This document shows, in pieces, positions 1-7,259 of a stretch of 12,074 nucleotides of DNA. Source of the DNA: Pseudomonadota bacterium (GTDB taxonomy: Bacteria; Pseudomonadota; Alphaproteobacteria; Rhizobiales; Xanthobacteraceae). The DNA lies in the NCBI GenBank assembly GCA_023391175.1, contig JAEWBL010000300.1, positions 1 to 12,074 of the forward strand, in the 5' to 3' direction. The notes beneath the pieces are model-generated. The model worked only from the letters and a program-made list of their open reading frames with translations. It did not search any database and was not told the DNA's origin. A program made the translations under genes and the position numbers. Within the stretch, counting starts at the first letter, position 1, and each line of letters starts with the position of its first letter.

Positions 1-2
1 CC

Positions 3-488
3 CCAGCACCCGCCGCACCGACCGCTGACCCGCTCACCCATGTGGAACTGACCTGGATCGCGAAGCGCATTGAGAACTGGATCCGCTTCGGCCGGCCAGT
101 CCATGCGCAAACACTCGACCGCAGCCGCCGCATCGTATCGTTCGCACCCGGGACGATCTTCGCCTTCGTCCGATGGGCGGCCAACGACTTCGGCACCGTG
201 GTGTCGCGCATCGACATCGTGCGCGCCGTTGCACCGGGCGAAGCCTACCAGACGCTGCCCTTCGTGCGTCCCGGCGGCGAGATCCTGCTGCGCGCCGACG
301 GCTGGCCGAAGGTCGAGAAGGTGCTCCAGCACATGGATGCCGTGGATGCCCTCGGCATCCAGGGTGCAGACGTGGCGCCGGACCATTGGCGCCACGTGCA
401 CAACCGCCTCGCGGCAGGCCATGCACCGCGCGCCTACACGCAGGAACGCCATGCGGCGTGGCTCAAGCGCTGTGAGTGCGAGGCATGA
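3..488 (+). CDS. DUF2840 family protein (5' end probably outside window)
   Basis: This is a DUF2840 protein, a family of unknown biochemical function found almost only beside traF in alphaproteobacterial conjugative elements. The recognisable core runs from VELTWIAKRIENWIRFG through the RADGWPKVEKVL segment to the C-terminal AWLKRC. The reading frame is open to the left edge (PAPAAPTADPLTH precedes the core). The GTG at 42 could be the start (148 aa, close to the family's usual size), but no ribosome binding site is visible before it, so the true start may lie upstream of the window. The TGA stop overlaps the next gene's ATG (ATGA, 485-488), implying translational coupling with traF. Family assignment is firm from the conserved core and the neighbourhood; function is unknown, although linkage suggests a role in pilus or DNA-transfer processing. 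Confidence 0.85.
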   Translation, partial: PAPAAPTADPLTHVELTWIAKRIENWIRFGRPVHAQTLDRSRRIVSFAPGTIFAFVRWAANDFGTVVSRIDIVRAVAPGEAYQTLPFVRPGGEILLRADGWPKVEKVLQHMDAVDALGIQGADVAPDHWRHVHNRLAAGHAPRAYTQERHAAWLKRCECEA

Positions 489-1387
489 CCTGCTTTGGCA
501 CTGTGATGGTCACGTACTTCTCGGTGATGGGAGTAGCGGCCGCCGCGTTCGTTCCGACGCCGCTCAAGCTGGTGTGGAACGTTTCCGCCAGCGCGCCCAT
601 CGGGCTCTACGCCATCGAGCCCGCGCGCCGGCTGGAGGTCACCGACCTCCTCGCCATCAAGCCGCCGGCAGCGCTCGCCCGCTTCCTGGTGGAGCGCGGC
701 TATGTGGGCGCCGGCGTGCCGCTGATGAAACGGGTGGCGGGGCTTCCCGGACAGGATGTCTGCCGGAGGGACCGCACCATCACCGTCGATGGCGTGGCCT
801 ATGGGGAGGCGCTGGAGCGCGACCGCATGGGCCGTCCCCTGCCGGTCTGGCGCGGATGCCGGCGCATCGCCCAGGGCGAGCTCTTCCTCATGAACTTCGA
901 CGTGCCGGACAGTCTCGACGGACGGTATTTCGGGCCACTGCCCGCAAGCACCGTGATCGGCCGCGCCGTGCCGTGCCGATCTACACCGACGAGGCTGGCG
1001 ACGGGCACTTTGTCTGGCGCGCGCCGACGCGCTGAGCGCCACCGACCATCTCCACCTTCATCACACCTCGAGAGGCCGTCATGCTGCGGGCCATACTGTT
1101 TTCTTGCGCCTGCGATGGCGTACACGCATCGATGCGAGTGCTCATTTGCCCCCGTGCGCTGGTGCTTCTTCTCCTTTCCGGAGTGCCCTGCGCCTGGCCA
1201 ACAACAGCCATGGCGGCGGAAACACGAGGGCCACAGACCCCACCTTCGCCGAGCGATCGCTACGCCGATTTCATCGCGGAGGCGGCGGAGCGTTTCGACA
1301 TTCCCGCAGCCTGGATCCGGACCGTGCTGCGCGCCGAAAGCGACGGCGACGCGCGCTCGACCTCGTCCAAAGGCGCAATGGGGCTGA
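485..1387 (+). CDS. traF: TraF-type S26 signal peptidase, frameshifted near its C-terminus
   Basis: TraF proteins are membrane-bound serine peptidases of the S26 (leader peptidase) family that process the pilin during conjugative pilus assembly. An N-terminal hydrophobic segment (about residues 5-27) is followed by the serine box SASAPIGLY, with S36 the likely nucleophile, and the lysine box LMKRVAGLPGQ with K82 the likely general base. ATG 485 is preferred because it overlaps the upstream stop and the hydrophobic anchor starts at once; GTG 476 in the same frame is an alternative. After GRAVP (about residue 162) the frame is lost. The expected ending, IYTDEAGDGHFVWRAPTR then a stop at 1033-1035, continues in another frame, while this frame runs on to 1387 into the next gene. 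A 5-bp tandem duplication (gccgt gccgt, 965-974) accounts for the shift. An undisturbed gene would encode about 181 aa. Catalytic residues remain, so activity is uncertain rather than excluded. Confidence 0.85.
   Translation: MTCFGTVMVTYFSVMGVAAAAFVPTPLKLVWNVSASAPIGLYAIEPARRLEVTDLLAIKPPAALARFLVERGYVGAGVPLMKRVAGLPGQDVCRRDRTITVDGVAYGEALERDRMGRPLPVWRGCRRIAQGELFLMNFDVPDSLDGRYFGPLPASTVIGRAVPCRSTPTRLATGTLSGARRRAERHRPSPPSSHLERPSCCGPYCFLAPAMAYTHRCECSFAPVRWCFFSFPECPAPGQQQPWRRKHEGHRPHLRRAIATPISSRRRRSVSTFPQPGSGPCCAPKATATRARPRPKAQWG
965..974 (+). repeat. 5-bp tandem duplication that frameshifts traF
   Basis: The sequence reads gccgt twice in a row (965-969 and 970-974), followed by gccga. Removing one copy makes the traF frame run GRAVP-IYTDEAGDG and end at the stop at 1033-1035, giving a protein of normal TraF length. 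The duplication is directly visible; replication slippage as its cause is inferred. A sequencing or assembly error is less likely for a 5-base unit but cannot be excluded. Confidence 0.75.
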
Positions 1388-1866
1388 TGCAGATCATGCC
1401 GCAGACCTGGGCCGAACTGCGCATCCATTACGGTCTCGGCGAGGATCCCTACGACCCGCACGACAACATCGTGGCGGGCGCCGCCTATCTGCGGGAGCTA
1501 TTCGACCGCTATGGCAATCCCGGCTTCCTCGCGGCCTACAATGCGGGGCCGGGCCGCTACGAGGCTTCGCGGAAAGGGCGCCCCCTGCCACCGGAGACGC
1601 GCGCCTATGTCGACAGGCTGGCGCCGGACATCGCGCGCGGAGAGGCCGAGCCGTCCGCACTGAAGCGGGCCGCTCCGCCGGCGGTCGAGACGCCGTCCTG
1701 GGCTCAAGCACCCCTCTTTGCGGTGCAGCCGATCCGCACGTCGGCTGCAGATCTGGCGTCACACGATCGCGTTCAGCCAGTGCCTGAGGTACGCGATATC
1801 TCAGCCATCGTTCCGCAGTCGGCGGCTCTGTTCGTCGCTCGTGGCGGCCTGGGAGGCGCGCCATGA
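1081..1866 (+). CDS. Lytic transglycosylase, conjugation-associated
   Basis: This is a soluble-type (SLT, family 1) lytic transglycosylase that cleaves the glycan strands of peptidoglycan, in conjugative systems locally opening the wall for the secretion channel. A signal peptide is visible: positive charge, a leucine run (VLLLLSG, residues 28-34) and a probable cleavage site near AMA-AE (44-47). The catalytic domain spans about 58-175, with catalytic Glu at 86 in RAES, GLMQIMP at 101-107 and AYNAGPGRYEA at 152-162. The C-terminal 80 residues are proline-rich and not recognised. ATG 1081 has a good ribosome site (AGAGG at 1071-1075). ATG 1132, however, would place the signal peptide right at the N-terminus, and which is used is open. 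The frameshifted traF reading frame overlaps the first 100 codons. The stop overlaps an ATG at 1863, but nothing recognisable follows in that frame. Confidence 0.9.
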   Translation: MLRAILFSCACDGVHASMRVLICPRALVLLLLSGVPCAWPTTAMAAETRGPQTPPSPSDRYADFIAEAAERFDIPAAWIRTVLRAESDGDARSTSSKGAMGLMQIMPQTWAELRIHYGLGEDPYDPHDNIVAGAAYLRELFDRYGNPGFLAAYNAGPGRYEASRKGRPLPPETRAYVDRLAPDIARGEAEPSALKRAAPPAVETPSWAQAPLFAVQPIRTSAADLASHDRVQPVPEVRDISAIVPQSAALFVARGGLGGAP

Positions 1867-1911
1867 CCGCGACGAGGCTCATTCGTATCCTGTCGGGCGA
1901 TATCGTGGTCA
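1863..1911 (+). other. Candidate origin of transfer (nic-like motif in inverted repeat)
   Basis: At 1886-1893 the + strand reads TATCCTGT, matching the YATCCTG/Y nick consensus of RP4 oriT and T-DNA borders (VirD2/TraI-type relaxases). The predicted nick would fall between 1892 and 1893. It lies near the middle of an imperfect inverted repeat, TGACCGCGA (1864-1872) against TCGTGGTCA (1903-1911), which pairs at 8 of 9 positions plus one G-T. It sits directly upstream of the relaxase gene. Caution: the same octamer class also occurs by chance at 751-758 (within traF) and 7245-7252, both on the other strand, so the motif alone is weak. Position and flanking repeat are the support. A nick here would send the relaxase side in first, which is not the usual polarity. 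Confidence 0.4.
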
Positions 1912-2023
1912 GGCGAAGGTTTGGAGGGGAGACGCAGGAAACGACAGTTCGATGGCGAGATAAAAGGGCGCAAGGTGCGCTCCGGTCGGGCGGTTGTTTT
2001 TGCAGGGGGATTTCCATCCAAAC

Positions 2024-2098
2024 GCACATTGCGCTGCAGATCTGCAATGTGCATCGAACGCTCAAGCCTCTAGTTTCATTGATGTTCTCCCACATTGC
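2024..2098 (+). promoter_or_regulatory. Operator-like dyad and third half-site before relaxase gene
   Basis: A perfect 9-bp inverted repeat, GCACATTGC (2024-2032) and GCAATGTGC (2044-2052), is separated by 11 bases. A second, off-centre palindrome, GCAGATCTGC, overlaps it at 2036-2045. A further direct copy of CACATTGC lies at 2091-2098, twelve bases before the relaxase ATG, so three copies occur within 75 bp. This arrangement suits a repressor or accessory DNA-binding protein that controls relaxase expression or helps build the relaxosome. The CopG-like protein encoded after the coupling protein is one candidate binder, by inference only. No convincing -35/-10 pair was found in this gap. Confidence 0.5.
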
Positions 2099-2109
2099 GG
2101 GGCTGCGTC

Positions 2110-3849
2110 ATGGCTGATGAGCGTGAATTCCGCGTCCGCCCCGGCCGCATCCGCTCGACCCGCACGCAGCGGGCCCGCCCCTTCATCGCCCAAGCCCTTA
2201 CGGCGGCCCAGAAGGCCGGCGGGCATGTCTCCCGATCCGGCCGCATCTCCTCCGGCACCCACTCGCACTTCGGACGCGGCCGGGCGGCGAGCATCGTCGC
2301 CAATCGCTTGCTCACCGGGCGTTCGCGGATCGTTGTGATCAAGACCCGCGTGGTCCGGCATACGGCGAGGGCCACACCGTTCGTCGCGCACCTGAGTTAT
2401 CTACGGCGAGAGGGCGTGACCCGGGACGGAGAGAAGGCGCGCCTGTTCGGGCCGAGCGCCGAGGACGGGAACGGCCGTGTCTTTGCGGAGCGCTGTACCG
2501 ACGACCGGCACCATTTCCGCTTCATCGTGTCGCCCGAGGATGCGGCGGACATGGCCGACCTCCGGTCCTTCGCTCGCGACCTCATGGGCCAGATCGAGAA
2601 GGACCTCGGCACAAAGCTTGACTGGGTCGGGGTCGACCACTGGAACACCGACAATCCCCACCTCCACATATTGGTGCGGGGCCGGACCGATGACGGCCAG
2701 GACCTCGTCATCTCCCGTGACTACATCAAGGAGGGCATGCGCGCCCGTGCGCAGGATCTCGTCACCCAGGAGCTGGGGCCGCGTACCGACCTCGACATCC
2801 ACCGCGCCGTCGAGCAGCAGGTGGAGGCTGACAGATGGACCCAGCTCGATCGCCAGCTGATCCGCGACCAGCGCGAGGTTGGCGTCATTGACGTCGCGCG
2901 CGATGCCGATGGTGGGGCGGACGCTTTCCTGCCGATGAAGGTCGGCCGGCTGCGCAAGCTCCAGGCCCTCGGCCTCGCCGATGAGATTGGCCCGGGCCAG
3001 TGGGTGATCGACGAGAAGGCCGAGGCGACGCTCCGTGCCCTCGGAGAGCGCGGCGACATCATCAAGCGGATGCACCGCGCGCTCAGCGACCAAGGTATCG
3101 AGCGCGGCACGGCAAGCTATGTGCTCGCCGGCGAGAACCTGGATGCTCCTATCATTGGTCGTCTCGTGGATCGAGGCCTCGATGACGAGCTGAAGGGTAC
3201 GGTCTATGCCGTGGTGGATGGCATCGACGGACGGACCCATCACATCCGACTGCCCGACCTCGAGGCGACTGGCGACGGCGCTCCCGGCTCCATCGTCGAA
3301 CTCCGGAGGTTCGAGGATGGGCGGGGTCAGGCGCGGGTTGCGCTCGCGGTCCGCTCCGACCTCGACATCGAGCGGCAGATCACGGCCTCCGGCGCCACCT
3401 GGCTCGACCGGCAGGCGCTCAGCCGTGCGCCGGCGTCCCTGTCAAAGGGCGGCTTCGGCGCCGAGGTGCGCGGGGCGATGGAACGTCGCGCCGACCATCT
3501 GGTCCGGGAGGGGTTGGCCGAGCGTCAAGGCCAGCGCGTCACCTTCGCCCGTGACCTGATCGAGACGTTGCGCAAATGGGAGGTGGACGCTCTGGGCGGG
3601 AAGCTCGCTGCCGAGACCGGACGGCCGTTCAATCGATCTGGCGGGGGAGACTATGTCTCCGGCACCTACCGTCAGCGCTTTGCGCTGGCCTCGGGGCGCT
3701 TCGCCATGATCGACGACGGCCTCGGCTTCCAGCGCGTGCCCTGGACGCCTTCGCTGGAGAAGCAGCTGGGCAAGCACATCTCCGGCGTCGCCCGAACTGA
3801 CGGCGGCATCGACTGGTCCTTCGGCCGCAAGCGCGGCCTCGGCCTCTGA
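2110..3849 (+). CDS. Conjugative relaxase, VirD2-like with DUF3363 C-terminus
   Basis: This is the relaxase that nicks one strand at oriT, stays covalently bound to the 5' end and pilots it into the recipient. The start MADEREFRVRPGRIRST is typical of the alphaproteobacterial DUF3363 relaxases, which fixes ATG 2110 over the in-frame TTG at 2095; GGGG at 2099-2102 could serve as ribosome site. Within the N-terminal relaxase domain (about 75-200), Y97 in HLSYLRREG is the likely nicking tyrosine. HHFRF is at 134-138. NPHLHI holds the metal-binding histidines H184 and H186, with H177 just before. The remainder to residue 579 is the DUF3363 region. Length is in the normal range and no frameshift is seen. 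It is followed after 24 bp by traG. Assignment to the MOB-P/VirD2 group is from motif order, not from a search. Confidence 0.93.
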   Translation: MADEREFRVRPGRIRSTRTQRARPFIAQALTAAQKAGGHVSRSGRISSGTHSHFGRGRAASIVANRLLTGRSRIVVIKTRVVRHTARATPFVAHLSYLRREGVTRDGEKARLFGPSAEDGNGRVFAERCTDDRHHFRFIVSPEDAADMADLRSFARDLMGQIEKDLGTKLDWVGVDHWNTDNPHLHILVRGRTDDGQDLVISRDYIKEGMRARAQDLVTQELGPRTDLDIHRAVEQQVEADRWTQLDRQLIRDQREVGVIDVARDADGGADAFLPMKVGRLRKLQALGLADEIGPGQWVIDEKAEATLRALGERGDIIKRMHRALSDQGIERGTASYVLAGENLDAPIIGRLVDRGLDDELKGTVYAVVDGIDGRTHHIRLPDLEATGDGAPGSIVELRRFEDGRGQARVALAVRSDLDIERQITASGATWLDRQALSRAPASLSKGGFGAEVRGAMERRADHLVREGLAERQGQRVTFARDLIETLRKWEVDALGGKLAAETGRPFNRSGGGDYVSGTYRQRFALASGRFAMIDDGLGFQRVPWTPSLEKQLGKHISGVARTDGGIDWSFGRKRGLGL

Positions 3850-3873
3850 CCTTAACCGTGAAGGGACCGCAGT

Positions 3874-5847
3874 ATGTCCGCGACCAAGATCCTCTGGGGC
3901 CAGATCCTCGCCGTCTTCGCCATCGTGTTGGCCACCACGTGGGGGGCGACGGAATATGTCGCCTGGCGGCTGGGCTTCCAGGACCAGCTCGGCCCGCCCT
4001 GGTTCGTGCTGGGGCACTGGCCCGTCTATCACCCGCCGGCTTTCTTCTGGTGGTGGTATTTTTACGACGCCTATGCGCCGGAGATTTTCACAGAAGGCGC
4101 CTTCATCGCCGCCTCGGGCGGGTTCCTGTCCATCGCGATCGCCATCGGCCTGTCGGTCTGGCGGGCGCGGGAGGCGAGGCGCGTCGAGACCTATGGCTCC
4201 GCCCGCTGGGCCGAGCCGGACGAGATCCGGTCAGCCGGACTTGTCGGTTCCGACGGGGTTGTGCTCGGCCGCCATGGGCGGGACTATCTGCGCCATGATG
4301 GACCCGAGCACGTCCTGTGCTTCGCGCCCACCCGCTCCGGCAAGGGCGTCGGCCTCGTCGTGCCCTCGCTGCTCACCTGGCCGGGCTCGGCCATCGTCCA
4401 CGACATCAAGGGCGAGAACTGGCAGCTCACCGCAGGCTTCCGGGCGAAGCATGGGCGCGTGCTGCTGTTCGACCCCACCAATGTGCGCTCCTCTGCCTAC
4501 AATCCCCTGCTGGAGGTCCGCCGCGGGGAATGGGAGGTGCGCGACGTCCAGAACATCGCCGACATCCTCGTGGACCCCGAGGGCTCCCTCGAGAAGCGCA
4601 ATCACTGGGAGAAGACCAGCCATGCTCTGCTGGTGGGCGCCATCCTCCATGTGCTCTATGCCGAGCGGGACAAGACCCTGGCCGGTGTCGCGGCCTTCCT
4701 CTCTGATCCCCGGCGGCCCATCGAGACGACCCTCGCCGCCATGATGACGACGGCTCACCTCGGAGAGGCGGGTCCCCATCCCGTAATCGCCAGCGCCGCC
4801 CGCGAGCTCCTCAACAAATCCGAGAACGAACGGTCCGGCGTGCTTTCCACCGCCATGTCCTTCCTCGGGCTCTACCGAGATCCCGTGGTGGCCGAGGTGA
4901 CTCGGCGCTGCGACTGGCGGATCACCGACCTCGTTTCAGGGGTCCAGCCGACCACGCTCTACCTCGTTGTGCCGCCCTCGGATATCAATCGCACGAAGCC
5001 GCTGATCCGCCTGATCCTGAACCAGGTGGGGCGCCGCCTCACAGAGGATCTGCAGGCGAAGGCCGGCCGGCATCGCCTCCTGCTCATGCTGGACGAGTTC
5101 CCCGCGCTCGGGCGGCTCGACTTCTTCGAGAGCGCGCTTGCCTTCATGGCGGGCTACGGGCTCAAGAGCTTCCTCATCGCCCAGTCCCTGAACCAGATCG
5201 AGAAGGCCTACGGGCCGAACAACTCCATCCTCGACAACTGCCATGTGCGGGTGAGCTTCGCGACCAACGACGAGCGCACGGCGAAACGCGTGTCCGATGC
5301 CCTCGGCACCGCCACGGAGATGAAGGCCATGAAAAACTATGCCGGCCACCGGCTGTCGCCCTGGCTCGGGCACCTTATGGTGTCGCGCTCGGAAACAGCC
5401 CGACCACTGCTCACTGCCGGCGAGGTGATGCAGCTTCCGCCGGCGGACGAGATTGTCATGATCGCCGGTACGCCGCCGATCCGGGCGAAGAAGGCGCGAT
5501 ATTACGAGGATGAGCGGTTCAGGGAGCGGGTGCTGCACCCGCCGGAGCTCCTGGCCCCTCGCGATCGTCAGCCCGACGACTGGAGCGTCTTTCCGCAGCC
5601 CGTGCCTTCACAGATCAACTTGATGGTCGAGGGGAGCGACGACGAGGATACCACCAGCTCCGAACAGCGGCGCCAGCCGGAATTGGCGCGGGTGGTGGAG
5701 GCCCATGAGCAGCCCCCCAACGAGTTCGAGATCTATCTGATCGACGACAGCGAGGACGACGTCGCCCGGACCAGTCGCATGACACGCACGATGCAGGGCG
5801 TCGCGCGCCAGGTTTCGCTCGATCCCAATGACAGCATGGAGCTGTGA
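3874..5847 (+). CDS. traG: Type IV coupling protein TraG/VirD4
   Basis: This is the inner-membrane ATPase that recruits the relaxosome and feeds the DNA-relaxase complex into the type IV secretion channel. Two N-terminal membrane segments are visible (about residues 5-27 and 70-95), with a periplasmic loop rich in Trp, Tyr and Pro between them. Walker A is PTRSGKG (152-158) and Walker B is LLLMLDEF with D407 and E408. The conserved YGPNNSILDNCHVRVSFATNDERTA region follows. The C-terminal 70 residues are acidic (EGSDDEDTTS, IDDSEDDVA) and probably serve as a contact surface, by inference. At 657 aa it is full length. It follows the relaxase by 24 bp and its stop touches the start region of the CopG-like gene, consistent with one operon. 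Confidence 0.95.
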   Translation: MSATKILWGQILAVFAIVLATTWGATEYVAWRLGFQDQLGPPWFVLGHWPVYHPPAFFWWWYFYDAYAPEIFTEGAFIAASGGFLSIAIAIGLSVWRAREARRVETYGSARWAEPDEIRSAGLVGSDGVVLGRHGRDYLRHDGPEHVLCFAPTRSGKGVGLVVPSLLTWPGSAIVHDIKGENWQLTAGFRAKHGRVLLFDPTNVRSSAYNPLLEVRRGEWEVRDVQNIADILVDPEGSLEKRNHWEKTSHALLVGAILHVLYAERDKTLAGVAAFLSDPRRPIETTLAAMMTTAHLGEAGPHPVIASAARELLNKSENERSGVLSTAMSFLGLYRDPVVAEVTRRCDWRITDLVSGVQPTTLYLVVPPSDINRTKPLIRLILNQVGRRLTEDLQAKAGRHRLLLMLDEFPALGRLDFFESALAFMAGYGLKSFLIAQSLNQIEKAYGPNNSILDNCHVRVSFATNDERTAKRVSDALGTATEMKAMKNYAGHRLSPWLGHLMVSRSETARPLLTAGEVMQLPPADEIVMIAGTPPIRAKKARYYEDERFRERVLHPPELLAPRDRQPDDWSVFPQPVPSQINLMVEGSDDEDTTSSEQRRQPELARVVEAHEQPPNEFEIYLIDDSEDDVARTSRMTRTMQGVARQVSLDPNDSMEL

Positions 5848-5852
5848 CGGCG

Positions 5853-6281
5853 ATGGCCCTACGCAAGAAGAAGGCGCAGATCTCGGTCTATCTCGATCCG
5901 GCCACTATGCGGCTTCTCGCCGATTATGCCGCTCGGCGGGATCAGCCTCAGTCTCTGATCGCGGAGGCTGCCATTGCCTCCTTCCTGTCTCCAGACGCGG
6001 CCGAGCAGCGGGAGGCTGCCGTCGCGAAGCGCCTTGATCAGCTGGACAGGCGGATCGCCCGGCTGGAACGAGACCTCGGCATCTCTGTCGAGACGCTGGC
6101 CGTGTTCGTGCGATTCTGGCTGGCCACCACGCCGGCATTGCCCGAGCCGACGGCCCAGGCCGCGCGAGCCAAGGTGGGGGAGCGGTATGAGGCATTCGTC
6201 GCGGCGCTGGGGCGGCGGCTCGCGCAGGGGCCGAGGTTGGTGCAGGAGGTCTCTGAGGAAGGCGGTGTTCCCAAACCGTGA
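5853..6281 (+). CDS. Ribbon-helix-helix (CopG-like) protein
   Basis: This is a small DNA-binding protein of the ribbon-helix-helix type, found between traG and trbB in many alphaproteobacterial conjugative elements. The N-terminal beta strand (KKKAQISVYLDP) and two helices (about residues 17-47, ending SLIAEAAIASFL) form the RHH fold. A predicted coiled-coil or amphipathic stretch follows (EQREAAVAKRLDQLDRRIARLERDLG), then a hydrophobic patch (LAVFVRFWLAT). ATG 5853 is chosen because it leads straight into the RHH; GTG 5844 overlaps the traG stop and would add three residues. It is likely an autoregulator of the transfer operon or a relaxosome accessory factor, but neither is shown by sequence. 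The trbB gene expected next is missing. Confidence 0.85.
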   Translation: MALRKKKAQISVYLDPATMRLLADYAARRDQPQSLIAEAAIASFLSPDAAEQREAAVAKRLDQLDRRIARLERDLGISVETLAVFVRFWLATTPALPEPTAQAARAKVGERYEAFVAALGRRLAQGPRLVQEVSEEGGVPKP

Positions 6282-6369
6282 GACAGGGGCTCTTGCGCGA
6301 TGACCAATGTTCGCACCGCAGGCGGTCAAACAGTCCCGCCGCCATGATGGCTGGCGCGATGGCGCAGCC
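6282..6369. other. Gap at the break in the transfer operon
   Basis: These 88 bases separate the CopG-like gene from the convergent SDR gene. No start of trbB, terminator with a T-run, terminal inverted repeat or attachment site is visible; only short GC-rich dyads such as ACCGC-AG-GCGGT occur. This is where the usual conjugation gene order stops. Confidence 0.5.
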
Positions 6370-7224
6370 TCAGAGCGCGCGCGTGTCGGCAAGGGCACGG
6401 CTTGGGAGATTCGGGCGGAACATCTCCCGCATCTTCTCCAGATAATGGGGTTCAGAAGTGCTCCAGCGCAGCTCCGCGAGGAGCCGGGTGTCGGGACCTG
6501 CCGGATAGCGGATCTCTTCGCCCTCGGCCGTCGCAGCCGTGAACACAGCCTGCGCCACCTCTGCCTCGGTGCAATAGGCGGTCGGATAATGGGCCATCTT
6601 CTGGAAGCACCCGAGGGCGAAGGCCTCGTAGTCCGCCGGGATCAGGCCTTGCATGCGCGGGCCACCATTGGTGGTGAAATTCGTCGTCGGGGCGTAGCCG
6701 GGTTCCACGAGGCGGGCGCGGATGCCGAACGGCTCCAGCTCATAGGACAGGGATTCCGTATAGCCTTCCACGGCACACTTGCTGGCGGCGTAGATCGCCA
6801 CCAGCGGCATGACGCCGATGGCCGTGCTGGACGTCACGTTGACGATGACACCATGTCCCTGCCGGCGCATGTGCGGAATGATGGCGCGGCATGTTGCGAA
6901 CACGCCGAAGCTGTTCGTCTCGAAGATCTCGCGGATGATGCTGTCCGGTGTCGCTTCCACCACGGAGGCCATGCCGATCCCGGCATTGTTCACCAGAACA
7001 TCGATGGCACCGAACGCCGCAACCGCGTCAGCGATGGCGTGGGTGATGCTGTCACCATCGGTGACATCGAGCTGCAGGACGCGCAGCCGATCCGAAACGG
7101 GAAAGATGCCGGGGGCCGGCCGGCGCATGGTGGCGACGACATTCCAACCCTGAGCCAGAAAGTGCTCCGCGATCGCCTTGCCGTAGCCTGAGGAGGTGCC
7201 GGTGATGAGAATGGTGGGGGTCAT
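6370..7224 (-). CDS. Classical SDR-family NAD(P)-dependent oxidoreductase
   Basis: This is a 284-aa short-chain dehydrogenase/reductase. The Rossmann cofactor motif TGTSSGYG is at residues 8-15, NNAG at 79-82 and the catalytic set S132, Y145 and K149 (YAASK), so the enzyme looks intact. R34/R35 after the second strand (ATMRRP) suggests NADP(H) rather than NAD(H), by inference from family behaviour. The substrate cannot be read from sequence. The start at 7224 is supported by GGAG nine bases upstream and by MTPTILITG leading directly into the first beta strand. The frame stays open well upstream of this start, but that part is antisense to the AraC gene and not family-like. It is transcribed divergently from an AraC-type regulator, which probably controls it. 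Confidence 0.92.
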   Translation of the reverse strand: MTPTILITGTSSGYGKAIAEHFLAQGWNVVATMRRPAPGIFPVSDRLRVLQLDVTDGDSITHAIADAVAAFGAIDVLVNNAGIGMASVVEATPDSIIREIFETNSFGVFATCRAIIPHMRRQGHGVIVNVTSSTAIGVMPLVAIYAASKCAVEGYTESLSYELEPFGIRARLVEPGYAPTTNFTTNGGPRMQGLIPADYEAFALGCFQKMAHYPTAYCTEAEVAQAVFTAATAEGEEIRYPAGPDTRLLAELRWSTSEPHYLEKMREMFRPNLPSRALADTRAL

Positions 7225-7259
7225 GCCTGTCTCCGTGTTCCCCTGCAGGATAGACAGGC
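7225..7259. promoter_or_regulatory. Inverted repeat in SDR/araC divergent region
   Basis: GCCTGTCT (7225-7232) and AGACAGGC (7252-7259) form a perfect 8-bp inverted repeat with 19 bases between. The left arm abuts the SDR start codon, and the right arm overlaps the -35 element of the promoter facing the AraC gene. A protein bound here could repress both genes, or help the AraC-type regulator act on its own promoter. The repeat is seen directly; its use is inferred. Confidence 0.45.

Noticed and set aside
1863..2117. An 84-codon open frame whose ATG overlaps the transglycosylase stop
   Set aside because: The ATGA overlap is attractive, but the translation resembles no known family, contains odd clusters (GGCFCRG), overlaps the relaxase start and covers the nic-like motif and the CACATTGC dyads. 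It is more likely a chance frame over a regulatory region.
6307..7191. Plus-strand open frame of 294 codons opposite the SDR gene
   Set aside because: It is the exact antisense of an SDR with all motifs intact; the translation shows no family signature.
7245..7252. TATCCTGC on the minus strand, identical to the RP4 nick site core
   Set aside because: It lies in the SDR/araC promoter far from the relaxase and has no flanking oriT-like repeat; one or two such matches are expected by chance in 12 kb.
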